NCBI RefSeq assembly: GCF_001680005.1
Contig: NC_033559.1
Coordinates: 434,001 to 498,000, forward strand
DNA from: Plasmodium coatneyi
Lineage: Eukaryota; Apicomplexa; Aconoidasida; Haemosporida; Plasmodiidae
Length of the DNA stretch: 64,000 nucleotides
Direction of reading: 5' to 3'
Under the pieces are notes generated by a model. The model was not told the DNA's origin. It ran no database searches and saw only the letters and a list, made by a program, of their open reading frames with translations. A program made the translations under genes and the position numbers. Positions 12,453 through 22,735 of the stretch are shown here, in pieces. The first letter of the stretch is position 1. Each line of letters opens with the position of its first letter.

Positions 12453-15041
12453 CTAACGCAACTGAGAAGCATCACTTGGTTGTTGTATTTTTTCACTCAT
12501 GCGCTGCTTGGCAACGCCATCCCTACCGTGAACACGACGCACATCCAAGTAGCTATTTTGACCCCCCTTGATCAAACTGCCTTTTGCATAATTGTCCATG
12601 CTTATCTTTAACATGCGATAGTGGGTATCCTTAGCGGGGTGGTTAAATTCTGCGATCCTATGTAGGATACTTTTTTTACTAATGTTAAATTGCTTGCTCT
12701 CTCTTCGGAAGCACATTTCTGGGGAGTCTTCACTCTGCAGAAATGGATTCCTACCTAAGGTGCTATAATTTTTGTTTCTCTTTGCAGGAGGGGCAACTGC
12801 CGTGTGGTGCGCTCTGTACTGCGAACCGCCTCGATGGAAATTCCTTCTACATTCATGCATCCCACGGCTGAAGGTACATTTTCTGTTAAAGGCGGAGTTA
12901 TAACCACTCCTACTGTTCTGTTTGTCTCCATTGGGTGTATCAATCTGCTTTGCGTTCACGTTAGGTGCATGCATAAACCCATTGTTTGTTCTGTTACCCG
13001 TATGGAAAATCTCGTCACATGTGTAGCTTTCCCTTTTGAGTAACTCTCCCACTGGTGCGGACATATCTATCTTGTTAAAATTGTAAAACATTTGTCCAAT
13101 GGGGTAAATGCCCTTCCTGTAATTCGCCTTGATGTTGCTGACCACGTTTTCCTTGCTCCCGTGTAGGTCACCAACATTGTAATGACAGCTAGAGTTATCA
13201 AAAAGCTCCTTACAATAGACCATCCTATTCCTCCATGCATTAAAATGTAGGTAATTCCTATTCTGTTGAAAGGTGGGAAGCGAATTCCTTCCCTTTCCTC
13301 TACTGTGAAGAAATTTCCTCTCTGCTTTTGTCTCAGTTTGTACATTCCCTACACTAGGAAATACTTTTACCACATCACTTTTGGTAACTCTGCCCATGCA
13401 CTTATGCGAACTGTTCCCCATCCTTTGCGAGTAGATATTTACCCCCCTTTCATCTTCCTTTCCAATTTTAGGATCGTCTGTTGAATTCAAGTGACTGATC
13501 ATTCCTTGGTTGTAATCTTCACTCACATGGTATCTGCATCTATCGGTGTGTATATTCTCCACACTCGCTACAACATTGGGATCTACCTCCGTTCCCATTT
13601 TTCTGCCACTTTTCCTCGAAGCGGGGTTTAATTTCTTGGCGCACGGCACCTCACTAGCGGTCATTACTCTACCGTTGGTGTTTCTTCCTTCGTGAAAAAC
13701 TTCCACATCATTTTTCGTTCTACTCGGTTTGTCCGATGTGCTGTCCTTCTGGTAAAGTGTACCTTCCAATTGCGTGAACCCCTGATTCATTTTTAACCGA
13801 TTAGGTACATTCTCAATTGCCTTTCCTACGCAGTTTGTTTGGTTCTCTGGCATCATTCTTTTCCTACCTTCTTCCTCTTCACAAATTGGGTCTATCTTAT
13901 ACGTTTTGTACATTTTTTCCAGCCTCTTCGATTCGTCGCTTCCTTCCATTTCGTCTGCACGGTTCACTTCTTCCACTTCCTCTCCTCGTTCTGTTTTTCC
14001 CTGTTCATCACTCCCCCTCTCTGGACCCCCCATTTGAAAATAGCTAAAGGCATTTTCTTCATTCCCCCGCTGTTTTTCCTTAAACACAAAATTCATTTCG
14101 TGTGATTCATCCACTCCATACGTTTCATCCCTGTCTTTAGGCCTCTTCAGGAATTTCCATGCGTTCTCCGATTCGTTGCCATCTTTTCTGTTTTGCCCTT
14201 CAAAGTTTATCATTTGCCGCTTCTCCTCGATTAGGCTCAACCGATCCGGCTTCAATTGTCTCAGGTTCAGGAGGTAACGGTTTCTTCCACCACGTCCACG
14301 ATTGAAGTGATCCCCTTCCACAAGGTTGAGGGAATCGTATCTTCCATTCGTCAAAAGTGTGCAATTTTCTCGTTCGTCTACAATTTCGCCATTCCGATTC
14401 AGTTCACTACAGGTGTGAGCTTTTTCAGTTTCCTTTCCAACACTTATATAATCGAATGAAATTTCATTCCTTTTTTTCATGTCCTCGTTCTTTAAAAGAT
14501 CCAATAGCTTCTCATTGTTACTTATGTGATAATATCTTCCTGTTATGTCGTCTCCGTAGCTAATCAGGGCTGGCCGTTCGGCACAATTTCTTCTCATTAG
14601 CAGTTGCTTAACCAAACTTAGGATCTTGTTCACGTCATTGTTTTGGGGGGTTAGAACAGAAGTATCATTGTCTGGGCTCAGATATATGTTAATGAGAAGG
14701 AGGTCTCTTCTGTAATGGGTATGTCCCCTGATGCTGCTACGGTTTTTAGGTTTGTCCTCCTCATCCTTTTGATTATTTTTTTCAGTAGCACACGCACAGT
14801 GTGGGGAACATGCCCCTACATTTCTGTCTGAGTCACCATGGTGCAGATTAACGCCTTCGCCAAAATTGCTTCGGTCTACATTCCCATGAATGTATTCCTT
14901 GTCGTTGCTCCTGAGGGTATCTCTCTGAGATGCTATGTCCATAGAACCGCCCTGACTGGCATTCGCAACACATAGACGCTCATCACATGGATCAAATTCC
15001 GCACTTTCTGAAAAAAGAGTTTCTTCTTGCATCTTTCTCAT
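12453..15041 (-). CDS. Conserved-type Plasmodium protein, function unknown (862 aa)
   Basis: I do not recognise this protein. A single open frame of 862 codons runs from the ATG at 15041; the codon just upstream in frame is TTG, so 15041 is the likely start. Most of the protein is hydrophilic and rich in Asn, Arg, Glu and Ser, as is typical of Plasmodium disordered regions. A more ordered segment lies at about residues 110-200: hydrophobic stretches such as RRDLLLINIYLSPDND, NKILSLVKQLLMRR and EKLLDLLKNED could form a small alpha/beta domain. A second region near the C-terminus is Arg/Cys/His-rich and basic, which would suit nucleic acid binding, but no zinc-finger spacing is clear. There is no signal peptide and no membrane segment. 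The gene is well supported by frame length and amino-acid composition; the role cannot be stated. Confidence 0.85.
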   Translation of the reverse strand: MRKMQEETLFSESAEFDPCDERLCVANASQGGSMDIASQRDTLRSNDKEYIHGNVDRSNFGEGVNLHHGDSDRNVGACSPHCACATEKNNQKDEEDKPKNRSSIRGHTHYRRDLLLINIYLSPDNDTSVLTPQNNDVNKILSLVKQLLMRRNCAERPALISYGDDITGRYYHISNNEKLLDLLKNEDMKKRNEISFDYISVGKETEKAHTCSELNRNGEIVDERENCTLLTNGRYDSLNLVEGDHFNRGRGGRNRYLLNLRQLKPDRLSLIEEKRQMINFEGQNRKDGNESENAWKFLKRPKDRDETYGVDESHEMNFVFKEKQRGNEENAFSYFQMGGPERGSDEQGKTERGEEVEEVNRADEMEGSDESKRLEKMYKTYKIDPICEEEEGRKRMMPENQTNCVGKAIENVPNRLKMNQGFTQLEGTLYQKDSTSDKPSRTKNDVEVFHEGRNTNGRVMTASEVPCAKKLNPASRKSGRKMGTEVDPNVVASVENIHTDRCRYHVSEDYNQGMISHLNSTDDPKIGKEDERGVNIYSQRMGNSSHKCMGRVTKSDVVKVFPSVGNVQTETKAERKFLHSRGKGRNSLPTFQQNRNYLHFNAWRNRMVYCKELFDNSSCHYNVGDLHGSKENVVSNIKANYRKGIYPIGQMFYNFNKIDMSAPVGELLKRESYTCDEIFHTGNRTNNGFMHAPNVNAKQIDTPNGDKQNSRSGYNSAFNRKCTFSRGMHECRRNFHRGGSQYRAHHTAVAPPAKRNKNYSTLGRNPFLQSEDSPEMCFRRESKQFNISKKSILHRIAEFNHPAKDTHYRMLKISMDNYAKGSLIKGGQNSYLDVRRVHGRDGVAKQRMSEKIQQPSDASQLR

Positions 15042-16586
15042 CAATGTGACACAATTATAAAAAAGCTCCCCTTTCCGTTGTAAAAAGAAAATGCTCTCTT
15101 TATTGATTCGTTTAAGTGCAAAAGGGTTTTATTCACCAAATAAGAAGTGGCAAAAATGTGAAATGAGTGTGAGTATCAATAAGGGGGCTACACACAGGGG
15201 CAAACGCAGAGGCTAGTTTCAGTCACAGATCAGTTTTAATTTAATTTTAATTTTCAGTAAATATTCCTTTCTAGTTTTGCTCCAAATTTTGTGCCACTTT
15301 AACTGAAGATCAAAGTTAAACGCATTTGAACCACCATATTGGCATGCACTCCCAGATTTGTTTTTCCCGCTTGACATTTTTTACAACCACTAAGGGTGCC
15401 GTCCACATTGTACCGACTAGGTGCCATTCAGCACCACATGCTAGTAGACCATGCATATTTGCATATGCGAATAACACTTTACGCATTCCTCCCTCAATGG
15501 TCTATTTTGACAAGTGTGCACCATTTATATATATATATATAAATTTTTTTTTTTTTGGTGGGTGGGTGGTCCATGCTTGCAAGAGAAGCAACACCTATAG
15601 ATGATGTCGATTTGCATGCGTTGAGTTTTTGTCCACATTGACTTTATCCCCCGTTCCGGTGCAAAATTGATTTTGCTTTTTTCCTCCTGTATTTATGCAA
15701 TGACCCCTTGTTAAAATCGGTTTTTTCCCCTTTTACATTTTGTTCGCACAGCATGTATGCCACCCGAGTGGTGTAGGAGCGTACGGACATACCGGCCTCT
15801 GCTTTTTTTTTTTTTTCACGCCCAGAATGATCATTCAACAAGAAAACGTTAATTAACGTTTTAAGTTGAATATAATTTTTTTACACAAAAAAAAAAAAAA
15901 AAAAAAAAAAAATTGACATATCACCTTCACGCTGGAGAAACATTCAAATATTTTCTGCTTCCCTTTCCTGTTTAAAAAGGCGGAAGGAATGCTTGTGTAA
16001 ACAAAAGTGAATTTAATGAGCAAAAAACATATGTAATAAATTGGGTGTGCAAAACAAATGCCTTCCTTTTCATTCTCAGTTATTACCAGCTTTAAATGGC
16101 GCTATGCATACTCTGTGAATAATTATCCAAGAACTTTTTAATTTCTCTATAAGACTATCCCATCAGATCTGTCGCGAAAAAAAAACAAATGATGAGCGAA
16201 AATGTGTTTAGGAAATTGTTACGTAACAGTGTTTTTGTTTCTGTATTTATGGGTGCGTCTGTGTTTGCCCTGCGCGAATGAACCGAATTTTTCCCCTTTT
16301 CATTCGAGAAGGGCAGACACGCAAATATTGGTTAGCGCCCCTCCGAGAACATTTAAATTGGCAAAAATAGCTAAACGAACAATTGTGAGGAGTGATTATT
16401 CAATAAAAAAACGTTTTTTTTTTTCTTCCTTTTTAAAAGTTACAACTGTGCAAAACTGATGGGTACTCAAGTTGCGCCTCTTGGGAATGGCACTATATGA
16501 ACCCATTTCGACACAGAGAAGTATGTGGCACTTTGTTTTTCGCATTTTTCATTATTCATCCAAGTCAACCTGCGTCCAAAATGTAG
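15042..16586. other. Intergenic region with A26 tract
   Basis: This lies between two minus-strand genes. It holds a short AT dinucleotide tract near 15527-15540 and an A26 run at 15887-15912. A minus-strand open frame of 48 codons (15790-15644) has a plausible basic composition but no supporting context. The rest looks like untranslated and promoter sequence. Confidence 0.45.
15887..15912. repeat. A26 homopolymer
   Basis: An uninterrupted A run between the 862-residue protein gene and the five-exon gene. Confidence 0.85.
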
Positions 16587-17657
16587 CTACGCAATGTGTT
16601 TAAGCCACCCAAGATTACTACGTCTCATTCTTTCAATTAGTTGTGAACGTACCAAGTAGTGACTCCATTTGCTCCCTCTGCAAATTAAAGAAAAAGTGAA
16701 AAGGTGTTCCAAGTGCGGAATGAAAATGTTAACCGTGCGAAAAAGACACATGTAAATGTAAGCACGCACATGAACAAGAATAACAATAAGAATAAAGGTC
16801 AAACGGTAGTAAAAAAATATCCCACTGACACATCATTCGCCCGATGATAACCTCCCTCCTCTTCCTTTCCATTGAAACACACATCTCGTGCGCACAAATT
16901 TGAAGGGAAATAAAAGACAAAGTGAAAAAAGCAAAAATTGTCCTCTCTCGTATGTACCTGTTTTTTTGAGTAATCCATGAAATATTTGTTGCCTGTCAAA
17001 TTCTGCTTTTTGCGCAAAAAGGAAAAGATGCAATTCGTGCGTATGTAAGCATGTGTCTGGATGTGCCAAGCAGCGTGCGAACACATCCACCCGTTTGATC
17101 AGGCAATTTTGAGCGCTTTGGCCCTCTACAGGATACACACCTTCCTGAAATAATTCTTCATTTTGTTCTGCTCTATTTTCCTGTTGTTTTCTCTAAAGAA
17201 TAATAGGCACGAATTAAATGTGGCATTTCCCCATTTGCATGAGGAAGGGAAGTTGCGAATTTCTCTGCTCTTTGCATGAGCGAACCGCTCGTTTGTGTGC
17301 CCTTACATTTCTTTTAATAAATCTTCGTTCATAAGCGACTCGGTGTAGTAAACATTAATGACCGAGTAAGGGGGCTCATTCTGTAATTTGGGGGTACATA
17401 TTATAAGTGGATAGTTTTATTTTATTTTTTTGAATATTGTGTGCGAAAATAAGACACTTGAATTGAGTGGATGCTTGATAAGAAGAGAAGGAAAGAAAAA
17501 AAAAAAAAAAAAAAGTTTTTCACTTTACCATATCTCTATCAATTTGGACAAACATGCCATCCTTCGGTCGAGTTTCCCCATTTCCGTTTCTCAGCGTTAG
17601 ACTTATTTCAGCACGAAGTAGAAAGAGAAAAATTAAAAGTACAACTGTTTTCATCAT
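16587..17657 (-). CDS. Five-exon gene for a 126-aa signal-peptide protein; possible apicoplast protein
   Basis: This gene was assembled by eye from five short exons: 17529-17657, 17307-17380, 17141-17192, 16958-16992 and 16587-16677. All four introns (148, 114, 148 and 280 bases) are GT-AG, and the reading phase is kept at every junction, giving 127 codons including the TAG stop. Residues 1-18 (MMKTVVLLIFLFLLRAEI) form a clear signal peptide. A short basic stretch follows (TLRNGNGETRPKDG), the layout of an apicoplast leader. The mature part contains FVQIDRDMNEPPYSVINVYY, then helical Lys/Asn/Glu-rich sequence, and ends WSHYLVRSQLIERMRRSNLG plus seven residues. The V-Q-I...N-E-P start, followed after 17 residues by LLKE and a basic helix, faintly resembles bacterial and plastid ribosomal protein S21; this is only a suggestion. 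I am fairly sure of the gene and unsure of the function. Confidence 0.72.
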
Positions 17658-19121
17658 TTTTTTTTTTTATTTTCGAAAAATTGACAGAATACTGTTAAAA
17701 AAAAATCACATGTTACAAATTGACCTGTATGAAGACTTTAACTCCAATAAATAACAGCCTTAATTATTGAAATGAATGTTACGAGAAAAATCGTTTGTTT
17801 CCATTTTGACCACGTCGAAAGAATTACACGCATGGACAATTTTGCGCGTGTACTGGTGTATATACGTTGCTTTTCCCCAAATGGAAGACAACAGTATTTT
17901 TTTTTTTTTGCCGCTTTGTAATTTTTTTTAACTCCCCAGACAAGTCAATTTTGCCATTTTGCCAAATGCCTATTTTTTAGGGCTAACGGGATAATTTTCA
18001 TTTTTACGCTTTTCTCAATTTTTTGAGAAATGCCAATCGCGCTGCAAATTATTAATTCTACACTTGGTGACTATTTTGCTTATTTTATTTTATTTTTTTT
18101 TTTGCCGTTCTGCCATTTCGACATTTTAGCTGCGTGGTTGAATATTTTCCGCATTGCACTGATCACCATCGCAGTTGCCGTTCTCTTGAGATGCTCCGGT
18201 TTGGTCTGGCGTGTTCGCACGTTTTTTATTTTTTTACGAAATAGGACAAAAATGAAAGGACTAAAAGGGAAAAGAAATGTTAAGGAAAGCTGTTTGACGG
18301 TCTGAGTTTTTTTTTGGGAGGTTTCATAAATAGACAAGCTTGCAAATGTGGACAACTTGAAATAGGGTCTTTTTCTTTCACAAAAAAAAAAATAATAAAA
18401 ATGAATAAAATGACCAAAGGGGGTACAAACAACTACGCGCAAGCAGGTAAAGGCTCACTTGAACAAATTTACAACTCGAAAGATCCCTTTTTACATGTTG
18501 CGACGCAGAGAGATATGTTCACACGGCGTACTTTACGTATGCATGCGCGGCTTAGCGTAGCCCTTAAAAGGAGAGATTAATTTTTTTTACAGAGCTAATT
18601 GCCCCCAAATGGAGCAATTCAAAAAAACCGAACAGAAAGAACAAAGGAGAAAAACAGAAACTGAAGATTTAACTGCATGTGCTTTTATAAAAAAAAAAAA
18701 AAAGTTGCACATTTTTGAGCTATAAAAAGTTCAAATGACTGCTCACTCCTTAGCAACATTTTTTTCATAAAAAGAAAAAATTAATTAAAAATGCACAAAT
18801 GAGAGTACCCCCTTTTATTTGTTCTTAAAAAAAAAAAAAAAATTAAAATTGTCCACAAACCGTCTTTATTTTGTAACAAATTGTAAAAAAAAGCTACTTT
18901 CTTGTTTTTCAAAATAAAATAACAACATAAATATGTTTACACATACATGAATACAACCAGGTCTATTTTTTCCCCCTTTTTTAACACGAATCGAAAGTTC
19001 GCAATTAAGACGCCTTTTCAGTTTAGCCTTTCCACTCCACATCTTTCTCACGTCATACACCATAGTTCATTTCACACGTCGTACGCCATACTTCACTTCG
19101 CACCTCTCACACCCAATCTGA
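17658..19121. other. Divergent intergenic region between 17657 (minus) and 19122 (plus) genes
   Basis: This is probably a bidirectional promoter region. A plus-strand ATG frame at 18030-18305 (91 codons) encodes hydrophobic segments and a basic tail, but it overlaps an open minus-strand frame and T-rich DNA, so chance is likely. At 18401-18446 a short ATG-led stretch (MNKMTKGGTNNYAQA) ends in a strong CAG|GTAAAG donor. It could be an upstream exon of the following gene, but no joining acceptor is evident. Confidence 0.45.
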
Positions 19122-20270
19122 ATGTCCAACTTAAAAATGACTATGAGCTCACCAGTACTCGCTTCACCCGAAGAAGGAAAGAAAAGGCGGACGAAACTGA
19201 TCCGATTGAGAAATGGACACTACAGAAGAATCGTTGACATATCCACTACTGAGGAAAGAAAATTAATTCCCAATATATGTAGTTGTGTTTGCGTTACCCC
19301 ACGAAAGGATGATTCTGGTACGTTACTTGGAGTGTTAAGTGGCTCCGCGAAGGCATTCATTGGTTATGGCGCGTTTGTTGAGCCCTCACGTGGGGATTAC
19401 CTGCTTGCGTGGTTGCATCATACATATATTTGTACTTCTACCATTTGCCCCACAGAGAACGAAGGAAAATGGGAAGACCTGAAAAATGCCAAGAGGTCAA
19501 AGGAGTACGACGAGAAGAGCGATTACATGGAATCCGAAAAGAAAGAATCGTACACGGTTGCGATAAATGAGGACCAAACAGAGAACCTGTATTCTAAAAC
19601 AATTTCCTTCACATCTGTTACGCCTACTAGCGTAAGGAGTGAGGAAGCAGAATCTCGCAGGAAACAGTCCCCGTTGGATGCGAAGGAAGAAGAGGAAGCG
19701 GAAGAGAAGGAAGAAACCGAAGAAGAAATCGAAGAGGAAGAAATAGAATCTACTGATGATGAAAAAGAGGAGGAAAAAAAAGAAATTATACCTGAAGCAA
19801 AGAAACTAATAGAACCATCCAAAACGCTGATGAGAGGAACGAAGACAAACATTTATTTCCTTTCGAATAAAGAAATGGTACAGACTTTAATGTGTTACAA
19901 TTACAATTGCAATGCTGTGGTCTTCGAAAAAGACACATATCTAAGGTACCTTTACATGAAGTCTATCAGTAATATTATACTGAATGAGCGCATGATTGAC
20001 GAGCTGTGCAAACAGGAGGATTTAAAATATGTCCTAACCAGCAATGCTATAGTTTTAGAATCTACAGATTTTCTCAAGCCACTAATTATAGAATTTGAGT
20101 CGTCCATTTCGAAGAGAGTATTTGTCAGACATCTCAAGCACAATGCAAAAAAAGAAATAGACATAAAAAAGTACCACGACTACTTGGGCGAACTTAACAA
20201 CCACGAAAAAATACGTCTCATGAAGATTGAAAGGTTCCACTCTTTCAATAAGATGATCCAGAGCCACTGA
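19122..20270 (+). CDS. Unrecognised 382-aa protein with acidic middle; possible retained intron
   Basis: I do not recognise this protein. The ATG at 19122 directly follows an in-frame TGA. The N-terminus is basic (GKKRRTKLIRLRNGHYRR). A Glu-rich run follows (about residues 185-235), then an ordered C-terminal half with hydrophobic helices and the ending EKIRLMKIERFHSFNKMIQS. Bases 19318-19455 form a possible 138-base GT-AG intron (TCTG|GTACGT ... CCCCACAG|AGAA) that is a multiple of three, so the frame stays open whether or not it is removed. The segment it encodes is compositionally unlike the rest: Cys, Trp, His and Gly-rich with no Lys-rich tracts, which favours an intron. Spliced, the protein would be 336 residues. 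No signal peptide or membrane span is present. The following plus-strand gene starts 1.3 kb downstream. Confidence 0.8.
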   Translation: MSNLKMTMSSPVLASPEEGKKRRTKLIRLRNGHYRRIVDISTTEERKLIPNICSCVCVTPRKDDSGTLLGVLSGSAKAFIGYGAFVEPSRGDYLLAWLHHTYICTSTICPTENEGKWEDLKNAKRSKEYDEKSDYMESEKKESYTVAINEDQTENLYSKTISFTSVTPTSVRSEEAESRRKQSPLDAKEEEEAEEKEETEEEIEEEEIESTDDEKEEEKKEIIPEAKKLIEPSKTLMRGTKTNIYFLSNKEMVQTLMCYNYNCNAVVFEKDTYLRYLYMKSISNIILNERMIDELCKQEDLKYVLTSNAIVLESTDFLKPLIIEFESSISKRVFVRHLKHNAKKEIDIKKYHDYLGELNNHEKIRLMKIERFHSFNKMIQSH

Positions 20271-21556
20271 TTTTTTTCTCATACATGTAGTGGGCGAGGT
20301 CATGGAGGATGAAGATGGAAACTTCCATGGGAACACATCCCTCTTTATGCGAAACATCCTCTTGACAAAAATCCCGTCGAGGTGACAAAAATGTTACACG
20401 CGTGTGTTCATTTTACCTCTTCGAATAATCTGTACACCGTTGCACACCTTTTGTATACCACCCCCTTCTGAAAGGGGCCACTTAAAAAGGTTAAAAATAA
20501 AACCTATGCGATGCTTTGCAAAATTTGGACGGGAGGACGCGTTACACATATGGTCATCCTACTGTGGAAAGCACTGTCCACGTGGGACATGCGGGATTGT
20601 TGGATGTGCCCTCCCTGCGTTACTCTTCCCTCGTGCGTGTACAACCATACCTTTCGCGTTTTCGCCATCCCCCCAGGGGAAATTGCACACCCCTTCCTAG
20701 TTTGCTTTATTTGCTTGTAGTTTGTTTGTTCTTTTATTTGTTCTCTATTTGTTTTGTTTTGCTTTTTTTTTTTTTTTTTTTCCCAACTTTTGCCTTTCTT
20801 TTTGATAGACACCCTCCTTTAAAATGTATTAGTTACCTCTTTGCAATTCCGCGTTTGGCTAGTTCGCCATGCCGATAATTTGCGCCCTTAAGTTGGCACT
20901 GCTTAAGTGTAAAGCTTCCACGGTTCGCGGTTATCCTCACCTTTTTAATTATGGCACCGTTTGTTTTTAATTTTGGGACCCACTCCGCTGCTGCTGCTTC
21001 TTCTCCTTACTCGGTCTCCTCGGTTCTCTTAAGATTTTTTTTTTTTTCCCGCAGTTGGGCTGATAAAATGGGGGCGATTATTCCGCACATTTGTGGCGCA
21101 TTTGACGCACCTTTTCGACGCACTCTTTGGGACATTTTTCTTTTCCTTCCAACATCTTATTTTCAACATTTTTCAGCGCAAACCCCCCCAAATGGAAAAG
21201 CGCTTTCGCGAGGGCAAATAAACTGGGGGTTTCAACAGGTGCAGCTTTCGCCGCTTCCCCTTTTAGGAAACTCCCAAATGAGAACATGCGACTGCTGCCA
21301 TCGAGTTTACCATGGTTAGTGCAGCATTATGCATTTGTCAAAGGGTGAAACGAAACCCTGTGGGCGTGGCAAAGTAAATGTGTGAAATGCTTTCTGCCTA
21401 GGGTTCGCGCAAAATACACTATAACAGGAACTCGATTAAGCAGGGTATTTGAAGCTGCAAAAGGAATTAGCGCCGTATCCCCGTTGTCATCCGAGCTAAT
21501 ATGCCAAAACATAACAAGCATGACAAACGCGGAAAACGGGCCCCCCCTAGGACGTC
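20271..21556. other. Intergenic region between two plus-strand genes
   Basis: This region includes a T-rich stretch near 20765-20782. It also contains a plus-strand ATG frame (20951-21319) that overlaps a more protein-like minus-strand frame (21078-21287, listed separately). Otherwise I see only probable 3' UTR and promoter sequence. Confidence 0.45.
21078..21287 (-). CDS. Candidate small protein, 69 aa, Cys-containing helical
   Basis: This is an ATG-to-TAA frame of 70 codons on the strand opposite to its neighbours. The product has balanced, codon-like composition: MFSFGSFLKGEAAKAAP, then an Ala/Leu-rich amphipathic middle, then KCPKECVEKVRQMRHKCAE with a C-x3-C and a third Cys. This looks more like a real small helical protein than typical noise in the region. 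However, the opposite strand is open as well, there is no splice or promoter evidence, and chance is not excluded. I do not recognise a family. Confidence 0.35.
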   Translation of the reverse strand: MFSFGSFLKGEAAKAAPVETPSLFALAKALFHLGGFALKNVENKMLEGKEKCPKECVEKVRQMRHKCAE

Positions 21557-22457
21557 ATGACAATTTTGAAGATACTGCTGCTTTTCCTGCCGCTAGTCCA
21601 CTCATTTGTCTTAAAAAAAAAGGTAATTGTAAAAAAAAGAAAATGAACAGCATGTCGAGTGGGTCTCCACGATGTGCAAGCGGAAGCGCCCGAAGGTGTA
21701 ATTCACCCTTCGGTGAAAAGGGCTCCATTTTGAAGGACAAAAGGTGGCTGCCGCGCTGACGCAGTGCAGATGTGCATACGCACATATATATATATATATG
21801 TATATATGTGTATATTTTTCGCGCCCTCCTGCACACCTGCCTGAACTGCCCCCCCGCTTAGCCCCAATGGGAAGCGCAACAGGCGCACAGAACCAAGTTT
21901 CAGCTGTACCGAACGAGGTACTTCAGGAAATTTAAAACAATGCCATATATTCGCGATTCCGGACAAAACCACATTAAGGAACTGACCAGGGAGCGTGTCA
22001 GGCTGCATAAACGCACAACCAATTCGATTACCCTTGGCGCAAATTTCCTCTTTATATGTAACTTAGACAACAGACTCTCTTCCAAGGACGTTACGCATTT
22101 CTTTAATTATTTTATCGGCAACAATAATTGCGTAGCGCGCATACGAAGGAATAAGTACACAGGTTGGGCGTCATGTGTGGAAATGGTGACCCCTCCTTAC
22201 GTCTTCTTTGCGGGGTATTTCGCATCCATTTCGCCAACCTCCCTCACCATTACATGAATTCCCTCCCCCCCGCAGGAAGAAACATGGGGCACGGAATTTT
22301 GAAATTCCAAAAGGCAGAAGACGCAACGCTCGTTTTGCTCACTTACCAGGGAATCAAACTGGGAGAGAAAAACATTATCCTAACCGAGGCCTTCAAGGAC
22401 GAACACCTCAAGCAGAAGAAGCACATCTGCAATGTTCTGCAGCCAAGCAGGTCGTAA
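21557..22457 (+). CDS. Signal-peptide-bearing RRM RNA-binding protein, three exons (probable apicoplast)
   Basis: Exons 21557-21622, 21862-22162 and 22276-22457 join in phase across two GT-AG introns (239 and 113 bases) to give 182 residues. Exon 1 encodes only the leader MTILKILLLFLPLVHSFVLK plus two Lys, a clean signal peptide. Exon 2 opens with a strongly basic, Arg/Lys/Tyr-rich stretch with few acids (THRTKF-type, RTRYFRKFKT), as expected of an apicoplast transit peptide. An RNA recognition motif follows at about residues 75-160: RNP2-like NFLFICNLDN, then helix SSKDVTHFFNYF, and RNP1-like NMGHGILKFQ followed by KAEDATLVLLTYQGIKLG. The RRM is canonical in layout; intron 2 falls between its beta-2 and beta-3 strands. 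The inferred role is binding of organellar RNA in the apicoplast. The RRM is secure; the targeting is inferred from the leader only. Confidence 0.85.
21784..21800. repeat. TA dinucleotide tract in intron 1 of the RRM gene
   Basis: Alternating TA lies in the first intron between the signal-peptide exon and the transit-peptide exon. It is an ordinary microsatellite. Confidence 0.8.
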
Positions 22458-22703
22458 GAAACAATTAGCACAAGAATAATGGCAAATACACTAGCGTTCC
22501 AATATATGTGTGTACCTTCACGACAGCGGGTTCAGAGATAACAAAATGGGAGATTGCAAATTGAGCAAAATATAACCATGAGGTGCCATCAGGAATTGAC
22601 AAAGAATTGAGTGACGCTTCTCAAACGATGAAGGTTAAGAAGGCCCCATTTCATTACACACAGTCCACGTTTTTTAAAAAAATTAGGGCAATGAATAAAT
22701 CAC

Positions 22704-22735
<32 letters not shown>

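Noticed and set aside
15644..15790. Minus-strand 48-codon basic frame starting MSVRSYTTR
   Set aside because: Short, with no splice partner or motif; plausible but not separable from chance.
20951..21319. Plus-strand ATG frame of 122 codons
   Set aside because: Composition (Phe/Ser/Pro/Arg with homopolymer F run) looks like translated noncoding DNA, and it overlaps a more protein-like minus-strand frame.
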